From the NCBI RefSeq assembly GCF_900115295.1, contig NZ_FOVZ01000002.1, positions 868,001 through 932,000 on the forward strand: 64,000 nucleotides of DNA, written 5' to 3'. Both the position numbers and the translations under genes were made by a program. This document shows positions 56,325 through 64,000 of this stretch, one piece after another; within the stretch, counting starts at the first letter, position 1, and each line of letters starts with the position of its first letter. The stretch is from Sphingomonas sp. OK281 (GTDB lineage Bacteria > Pseudomonadota > Alphaproteobacteria > Sphingomonadales > Sphingomonadaceae). The notes below the pieces were generated by a model. It did not search any database and was not told where the DNA came from. It saw only the letters and a program-made list of their open reading frames with translations.

Positions 56325-56722
56325 CGATCGGCTTGCCTCCCTATGCCGAGATCCTGCGCGTTTCGGTCGAAGCCGAGGACGGTGCGCCGCCGGTATTGCT
56401 GATGCCGTTTGCGGATGACGTGCTGGGGCGGCCGGGGTTTCTGCATGGGGGTGCGATCTCGGGGTTGCTCGAGATGGCGGCGATCGCGGCTTTGCAGCAT
56501 GCGCTGGAGGCTGAAGGTGCCACTGGCTCTGAAGCCCGGATCAAGCCGGTGAACGTCACGGTCGATTTCATGCGGGGTGGCAGGGACAAGCCTACGCGGG
56601 CGGCTGGCGTAGTGACTCGGTTGGGCAACCGGGTTGCGAATGTCGAGGCGACCGCGTGGCAGGGCGAGCGCGACAAGCCGATCGCCGCCGCGCGGATGAA
56701 CTACCTGATCGTGCGGGACTAG
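56321..56722 (+). CDS. PaaI-type hotdog thioesterase 2
   Basis: 133 residues. GRPGFLHGGAISGLLEMAAIAAL carries the HGG motif lacking in its upstream partner, and VNVTVDFMRGGRDKPTRA the second hotdog strand pair. The split of motifs between the two proteins supports a joint enzyme. Confidence 0.87.
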   Translation: MTIGLPPYAEILRVSVEAEDGAPPVLLMPFADDVLGRPGFLHGGAISGLLEMAAIAALQHALEAEGATGSEARIKPVNVTVDFMRGGRDKPTRAAGVVTRLGNRVANVEATAWQGERDKPIAAARMNYLIVRD

Positions 56723-56729
56723 CGCGTCT

Positions 56730-56839
56730 GCTCCCCTTCCGCTTAGCGGAAGGGGTCGGGGGAGGGGCGTGCCTCACAGACTGGACGCCAGTACGTACGT
56801 CGCGCCCTCCCCTGACCCCTCCCGCAAGCGGGAGGGGAA
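56730..56839. repeat. Palindromic element (family E), intergenic
   Basis: CTCCCCTTCCGCTTAGCGGA...CCCTCCCGCAAGCGGGAGGG arms with GGTCGGGGGAGGG / CCCTCCCCTGACC extensions, the same build as the copy in ileS. It lies in the convergent gap with the PQQ dehydrogenase. Confidence 0.92.
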
Positions 56840-56845
56840 TTTAGG

Positions 56846-57970
56846 TTACTTCGCGGTCAGTTTGATCAGGCGGCCTTGTGAGTCGCCGCCGTCTTCCAGC
56901 ACCCAGATGGCGCCATCCGGGCCTTGTTCGACTTCGCGGATTCTTGCCCCCATGTCCCATTGGTCGCCTTTGGCCGCATTCGTGCCGGTCAAGTGCACGC
57001 GGACCAGCGACTTCGACGACAACCCGCCGATGAACGCGTCGCCCTTCCACTGCGGGAACATGCTGCCCGAATAGATCATCAACCCGCCGGGCGAGATCAC
57101 CGGGTTCCAGAACACCTTGGGCGGCTCGTAACCATCGCCGGGCTTGTGATCGGGGATATCGGAGCCGTCGTAATTGCTGCCGTTAGACGCGTTGGGCCAG
57201 CCATAGTTGAGGCCGGGCTTGATCAGATTGACCTCGTCGCCGCCCTTGGGGCCCATCTCCTGCTCCCAGAGATTGCCCTGTGCATCGAAAGCGATGCCGA
57301 GCAGGTTGCGGTGGCCGTAGCTCCAGATTTCGGGTGCGAAGCCCTTCGCCACCAGCGGATTGCCGGGGGCGGGCTTGCCGTCGAGCGTGAGGCGCAGCAC
57401 CTTACCGAGCGTCATCTTCGGGTCCTGCGCGGGAGTGAATTTCTGGCGCTCGCCGTTGGTGAAGAACAGGTATTTGCCATCGGGCGAGAAGGCGATGCGG
57501 CCGGAATAATGGCCGTTGCCCTCGACGAACGGCCGCGCGCTGAACAGCGCCTCGATCTCACCGAGACGCTCGCCACCACCACCATCCGGACGCAGGCGAC
57601 CGCGCGCGAGGACGACGCCCTTGCCGCCCTCGCCGGCGGTCGAATAGCTGAAATAGACGCGCTGACTGGTCGCGAAGTCGGGGGCGAGGGCGACGTCCAT
57701 CAGCCCGCCCTGCCCGGCCGAATCGACCGTGATCGTCGCGACCGTCTGGCGCGACTTGCCGTCGGCGGAGACGAGCAGCATCTGGCCCTTCTTCTCGGTG
57801 ACGAGCATGCGCTTGTCGGGCAGGAACGTCATCGCCCAGGGCGAATCGAAATCGGCGACCACCGTCTCCTTGAACGGCTTGCCCGCCGCTACCGGTTGCG
57901 CGGAACAGGCGGTCGAGGCGAGCAGCGTGGTTGTCAGCAACCCAGTGGCGAACAGCGTTTTGCGAATCAT
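56846..57970 (-). CDS. PQQ-dependent sugar dehydrogenase (Gdh-B/YliI type)
   Basis: A 374-residue exported six-bladed propeller. N-terminal export signal ending in TACSAQP; the Cys context is a weak lipobox, so secretion as a soluble protein is equally possible. PQQ/metal site segments: SPWAMTFLPDKRMLVTEK, YGHRNLLGIAFD, QEMGPKGGDEVNLIKPGLNYGWP. Oxidises aldose sugars with PQQ in the periplasm. No PQQ synthesis genes are in the window. Confidence 0.93.
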   Translation of the reverse strand: MIRKTLFATGLLTTTLLASTACSAQPVAAGKPFKETVVADFDSPWAMTFLPDKRMLVTEKKGQMLLVSADGKSRQTVATITVDSAGQGGLMDVALAPDFATSQRVYFSYSTAGEGGKGVVLARGRLRPDGGGGERLGEIEALFSARPFVEGNGHYSGRIAFSPDGKYLFFTNGERQKFTPAQDPKMTLGKVLRLTLDGKPAPGNPLVAKGFAPEIWSYGHRNLLGIAFDAQGNLWEQEMGPKGGDEVNLIKPGLNYGWPNASNGSNYDGSDIPDHKPGDGYEPPKVFWNPVISPGGLMIYSGSMFPQWKGDAFIGGLSSKSLVRVHLTGTNAAKGDQWDMGARIREVEQGPDGAIWVLEDGGDSQGRLIKLTAK

Positions 57971-58148
57971 GATCTTCTCCCGGAAATCCCTGCGCTAACG
58001 CAGCGTGCTGAACGAAGGTTGCTCCCGCTTGCGGAGCAGCGCCACCCCGCGTATAGAGGCACCACTTCTCTACATCGCCAGATGAAGAGGCTGCGGGGCT
58101 TGCTCCGCGGCGGCAATCACCTGTGCTTTGGCCCTGTTTGGAATTTCG

Positions 58149-58745
58149 ATGGCGAATATCGCCCTGCTGACCGACCTGATCGAACCCGAGGCGACCGCGC
58201 TCGGCCTCAGCCTCGTGCGCGTGCGCATGCAGGGCGGCAAGTCCGATCCGACGTTGCAGGTGATGGCCGAGCGCCCCGACACCCGCCAGCTGGTGATCGA
58301 CGATTGCGCCGAGCTGTCGCGCCGGATCTCGGACAAGTTCGATGCGCTCGAAGCGGAGGGCAAGGACCCGGTCGGCGAGGACGCGTACCGTCTCGAAGTA
58401 TCGAGCCCCGGTATCGATCGCCCGCTGACCCGGTTGCAGGACTTTGCCGACTGGGAAGGCCAGGAGGCGCGTATCCGCCTCGTCGAGCCGTTCGAGGACC
58501 GCAAGCAGATTTCGGGCAATCTGATGGGCGTCGAGGGGACGAAGATCACCGTCGACGTCAACAAGCACAAGCTCATGACGATCGACTTTTCGCAGGTCGC
58601 CGACGCCAAGCTCGTCATGACCGACCGACTCATCGCCGCGACCGCGCCGCTTTCCACCGAAGGCGCGGACGAGGTTTTCTATCAAGATACGCCCACCGAT
58701 GAGCCCGATGCTCACGAGGCCGACACCGAAGAAGGACAGCATTGA
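58149..58745 (+). CDS. rimP: Ribosome maturation factor RimP
   Basis: 198 residues. MANIALLTDLIEPEATALGLSLVRV start, DCAELSRRISDKFDALE and YRLEVSSPGIDRPLTR are family marks. Needed for 30S maturation. It has an Asp/Glu-rich C-terminal extension of about 25 residues. The stop and the nusA ATG share one base (TGATG). First gene of the nusA-infB operon. A TTG 7 codons upstream is an alternative start. Confidence 0.95.
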   Translation: MANIALLTDLIEPEATALGLSLVRVRMQGGKSDPTLQVMAERPDTRQLVIDDCAELSRRISDKFDALEAEGKDPVGEDAYRLEVSSPGIDRPLTRLQDFADWEGQEARIRLVEPFEDRKQISGNLMGVEGTKITVDVNKHKLMTIDFSQVADAKLVMTDRLIAATAPLSTEGADEVFYQDTPTDEPDAHEADTEEGQH

Positions 58746-60535
58746 TGGCCACGGCAGTCACCGCAAACCGCGCGGAACTGATCGCGATCGCGAATTCGGT
58801 CGCGTCGGAGAAGATGATCGACAAGGCGATCGTGATCGAGGCGATGGAGGACGCGATCCAGCGTGCCGCCCGTTCGCGCTACGGCGCCGAGAACGACATC
58901 CGCGCGAAGCTCGATCCGAACACCGGCGATCTGCGCTTGTGGCGCGTCGTCGAAGTGGTTGAGGCGGTCGACGATTATTTCAAGCAGGTCGACGTCAAGG
59001 GCGCGCAGAAGCTCCAGAAGGACGCCGCACTTGGCGACTTCATCGTCGATCCTTTGCCCCCGATCGAGTTCGGCCGCATCGCCGCACAGGCCGCCAAGCA
59101 GGTCATCTTCCAGAAGGTCCGCGACGCCGAGCGCGAGCGCCAGTTCGAAGAGTATAAGGACCGCGCGGGCGAGATCATCACCGGCGTCGTCAAGCGCGTT
59201 GAGTTCGGCCACGTCGTCGTCGACCTGGGCCGCGCCGAGGGCGTCATTCGCCGCGACGCGCAGATCCCGCGCGAAGTGGTGCGCGTCAACGACCGCATCC
59301 GCTCGCTGATCCTCAACGTCCGCCGCGAGAACCGTGGGCCGCAGATCTTCCTGTCCCGCGCGCACCCCGACTTCATGAAGAAGCTGTTCGCGCAGGAAGT
59401 GCCCGAGATCTACGACGGCATCATCGAGATCAAGGCCGCGGCCCGCGATCCGGGTTCGCGCGCGAAGATCGGCGTCATCTCGCATGATTCGTCGATCGAT
59501 CCGGTCGGCGCGTGCGTCGGCATGAAGGGTAGCCGCGTTCAGGCCGTCGTGCAGGAAATGCAGGGCGAGAAGATCGACATCATCCCCTGGTCGCCCGACA
59601 TCGCGACCTTCGTCGTCAACGCGTTGCAGCCGGCCTCCGTGTCGCGCGTCGTGATCGACGAGGAAGAAGAGCGCATCGAGGTGGTCGTTCCCGATGACCA
59701 GCTTTCGCTGGCGATCGGCCGTCGTGGCCAGAACGTCCGGCTCGCGTCGCAGCTGACCGGCAAGGCGATCGACATCCTCACCGAGGCCGATGCATCGGAG
59801 AAGCGCCAGAAGGACTTCGTCGAGCGTTCGGCGATGTTCGAGAAGGAGCTCGACGTCGACGAGACGCTCGCGCAGCTGCTGGTCGCCGAAGGGTTCACGA
59901 ACCTCGAGGAGGTCGCCTATGTCGAGGTCGAGGAGATCGCCGGCATCGAGGGCTTCGACGAGGACCTGGCGGGCGAGTTGCAGAACCGCGCGACCGAGGC
60001 GCTTGAGCGTCGCGACGCCGCGAGCCGCGAAGAGCGTACCGCGCTGGGCGTCGAGGACGCGTTGGCCGGCATGCCGTATCTCAACGAGGCGATGCTGGTC
60101 ACGCTCGGCAAGGCGGGCATCAAGACGCTCGACGATCTCGCCGATCTGGCGACCGACGAGCTGGTCGAGAAGAAGCGCGTCGAACCGCGCCGTCGCAATG
60201 AAGATGCGCCGAAGCGTCCCGAGCCCAAGGGCGGAATTCTCGCGGAATATGGCCTGAGCGACGAGCAGGGCAACGAGATCATCATGGCCGCCCGCGCGCA
60301 CTGGTTCGAGGACGAGGCACCCGAGGCTCCGGCTGACGACGTCGAGGCGGACGAGACTCCGGTGGAAGAGGCTTCGGCTGACGACGCCGTGGTCGAGGAC
60401 GCTGCGACTGAAGAGACGACGGCCGACGAAGCCGTAGCTGAGGACGTTTCGGCGGACGACGCTTCGGTCGAGGACGCCGTGGTTGAAGACGCGGCGGACA
60501 AGACCGACACGAAGAGCGAGGGCGACAAGGCCTGA
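58745..60535 (+). CDS. nusA: Transcription termination/antitermination factor NusA
   Basis: 596 residues. N-terminal RNAP-binding domain, S1 domain ([26 protein letters not shown]), two KH domains ([34 protein letters not shown]) and C-terminal helix-hairpin repeats near residues 370-480. The last 75 residues are an acidic disordered tail with repeated EDA/DDA units. It controls pausing and termination. It overlaps the tautomerase start by one base. Confidence 0.97.
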   Translation: MATAVTANRAELIAIANSVASEKMIDKAIVIEAMEDAIQRAARSRYGAENDIRAKLDPNTGDLRLWRVVEVVEAVDDYFKQVDVKGAQKLQKDAALGDFIVDPLPPIEFGRIAAQAAKQVIFQKVRDAERERQFEEYKDRAGEIITGVVKRVEFGHVVVDLGRAEGVIRRDAQIPREVVRVNDRIRSLILNVRRENRGPQIFLSRAHPDFMKKLFAQEVPEIYDGIIEIKAAARDPGSRAKIGVISHDSSIDPVGACVGMKGSRVQAVVQEMQGEKIDIIPWSPDIATFVVNALQPASVSRVVIDEEEERIEVVVPDDQLSLAIGRRGQNVRLASQLTGKAIDILTEADASEKRQKDFVERSAMFEKELDVDETLAQLLVAEGFTNLEEVAYVEVEEIAGIEGFDEDLAGELQNRATEALERRDAASREERTALGVEDALAGMPYLNEAMLVTLGKAGIKTLDDLADLATDELVEKKRVEPRRRNEDAPKRPEPKGGILAEYGLSDEQGNEIIMAARAHWFEDEAPEAPADDVEADETPVEEASADDAVVEDAATEETTADEAVAEDVSADDASVEDAVVEDAADKTDTKSEGDKA

Positions 60536-60774
60536 TGCCCTTCGTCAGCATCCGCATCTCGGGGTCCGCCACCAAGGACCAGAAGGCCGGCATCGTCGCC
60601 GACGTCACCCAGTCGCTCGTGCAGCGGCTGGGAAAGAACCCGGCTGCGGTGCAGATCGTGATCGAAGAAATCTCGACCGAAAATTACGGCGCGGGTGGCC
60701 AGCTGCTGGTCGACCGCGACGCTCCGAAGACGACTCCAGCGCAGGAGGACGCACATGCGGAACCCTCCCGATGA
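60535..60774 (+). CDS. 4-oxalocrotonate tautomerase-family protein
   Basis: 79 residues; after removal of Met, Pro1 would be the catalytic base ([10 protein letters not shown]). Core of two beta-alpha-beta units with SLVQRLGKNPAAVQIVIEEI and ENYGAGGQLLVDR, normal for the 60-80-residue 4-OT family, which forms hexamers or dimers. Embedded in the nusA-ylxR-infB operon with TGATG coupling to nusA and 20-bp overlap with the next gene. Its role there is unknown. Confidence 0.88.
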   Translation: MPFVSIRISGSATKDQKAGIVADVTQSLVQRLGKNPAAVQIVIEEISTENYGAGGQLLVDRDAPKTTPAQEDAHAEPSR

Positions 60775-61704
60775 GGCGCTAGGCGCTACCGACACCCTAC
60801 CTTCCTCCCCTCCCGCAAGCGGGAGGGGACCGAGGGGTGGGCGCCCGGCTTCGGCCAAGGGCGACGCTTCGGCCAAGTCTCACGCGTCCAAGGCTAAAGC
60901 CAAGGGCGGCAATAGGGGTGAGCGCGTGCCCACCCCTAGCCCCTCCCGCTTGCGGGAGGGGGATGATGACGAACCCATCCGCAAATGCATCCTCTCCGGG
61001 GAACGCGACGTGCGGCCGCATCTTGTGCGACTCGCCTTGTCGCCCGATGGCCAGATCCTTCCCGACGTGCGCGCCAAGGCTCCCGGCCGCGGCGCGTGGA
61101 TCGGCGTGACTCGAGTCGAGCTCGAAGCCGCGATCAAGAAGGGCAAGCTCAAGGGCGCTCTTTCGCGCGCGTTCAAGACCGGCGAGTTCACCATCGATCC
61201 CGAGCTTCCGGCCAAGATCGAGTCCGCGCTCGAGCGTAACGCGCTCGACCGGCTCGGGCTCGAATCGCGCTCCGGCACGGTGCTGATCGGCTCCGACCGG
61301 ATCGAGCAGAACGCACGCCAGGGCAAGCTGAAGGCGCTGTATCACGCGTCCGATGCGGCCGAGGACGGCAACCGCAAGCTCGATCAGGCCTGGCGCATCG
61401 GCAACGATGTCGAGGGCTCGGGTTTGCGGGGGTTGGCACTCCCGGTATCGCGCACCATATTGGCGTTGGCGCTGGGGCGGGAAAATGTGGTACACATTGG
61501 CCTGACCGACCGCGCTGCAGCAAAGCGGGTGAGCGAAGCGCTCGACCGTTGGCTGCATTTTATCGGCCCCGAACCTTCTTCCGTGTCTTGCGAAACGGCC
61601 TCGCAGGGCGCATCGGCGTCACCACAAAATGGGGCGCCACCGATACAACAGGCGTCCGGATCGACCGGAACACGCCCGGCCGTGGACATGACTGAGGAAT
61701 TTGA

Positions 61705-61708
<4 letters not shown>
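60755..61708 (+). CDS. ylxR: DUF448/YlxR RNA-binding protein with inserted palindromic element
   Basis: 317 residues. Residues about 72-155 are the YlxR domain with [11 protein letters not shown] and PGRGAWIGV; residues about 170-270 are an L7Ae-like fold ([19 protein letters not shown] C-terminus region [15 protein letters not shown]). YlxR binds RNA, and B. subtilis YlxR acts on RNase P. Residues 17-70 before the YlxR domain are mainly repeat DNA translated as [11 protein letters not shown] and PSPSRLREG with a basic Ala/Lys linker. Start with GGAGGAC upstream; 4-bp overlap (GTGA) with infB. Confidence 0.9.
60804..60962. repeat. Palindromic element (family E) inside ylxR
   Basis: Arms CTCCCCTCCCGCAAGCGGGA and CCCCTCCCGCTTGCGGGAGG with CGAGGGGTGGGCG / CGTGCCCACCCCT extensions, 85-bp loop. 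Same element class as in ileS and hrpB; the loop is longer and codes for Lys/Ala-rich sequence. Confidence 0.92.

Positions 61709-64000
<2,292 letters not shown>

Overview
The window is about 64 kb of high-GC chromosome from an alphaproteobacterium, most likely a sphingomonad (Sphingomonas or close relative). This rests on the gene content (two-piece permuted tmRNA, DUF3035 lipoprotein after lspA, TorF-type porin, unimodular QueF, alphaproteobacterial RF2 without a programmed frameshift), on the ileS-lspA, thyA/folA and rimP-nusA-ylxR-infB arrangements, and on the many palindromic intergenic repeats. No rRNA, canonical tRNA, CRISPR array, transposase, integrase or plasmid gene was seen. This is core chromosome, not an island.

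Layout. 1-6.6 kb: truncated flavin oxidoreductase, lipoprotein subtilase autotransporter, HAD nucleotidase-dapD pair, glpX, CPBP membrane protease. 6.6-16.5 kb: secreted CocE/NonD hydrolase, ABC-2 exporter pair, DsbA-like protein overlapping an M48-TPR protease, RNase E with a long structured leader. 16.5-24.5 kb: amidase (amiC), OPT transporter, a GH130 glycosidase next to a GT4/alpha-alpha-barrel fusion, queF. 24.7-30 kb: FeS photolyase, sseA, metC-like lyase, TorF porin. 30-37.3 kb (minus strand): thyA, hemerythrin, folA, ribF, ileS, lspA, DUF3035. 37.4-46 kb: short RadC-like protein, lipoprotein methyltransferase coupled to prfB, mrcA, hrpB, NDUFS4-like complex I subunit. 46-51.7 kb: lemA-TPM-TPM-NUDIX operon, mscL, Rrf2 regulator, permuted ssrA, membrane protein, response regulator. 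51.7-64 kb: truB-rpsO-pnp on the minus strand, two hotdog thioesterases, a PQQ-type sugar dehydrogenase, then rimP-nusA-tautomerase-ylxR-infB on the plus strand, running off the window.

The most striking feature is the repeat landscape. At least six families of palindromic elements fill the gaps, and every convergent junction between protein genes carries one. A GC-rich inverted-arm family has also entered reading frames: ileS, hrpB and the YlxR gene each contain an in-frame copy, and truB contains a related element beside a 10-bp direct repeat. The element arm is translated in two different frames in different hosts. This resembles the behaviour of Rickettsia palindromic elements and is the best candidate here for something not previously described. 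ileS also holds a patch of about 51% GC within a gene otherwise near 67-70%.

All calls come from reading the sequence and recalling family knowledge. No database search or structure prediction was run.
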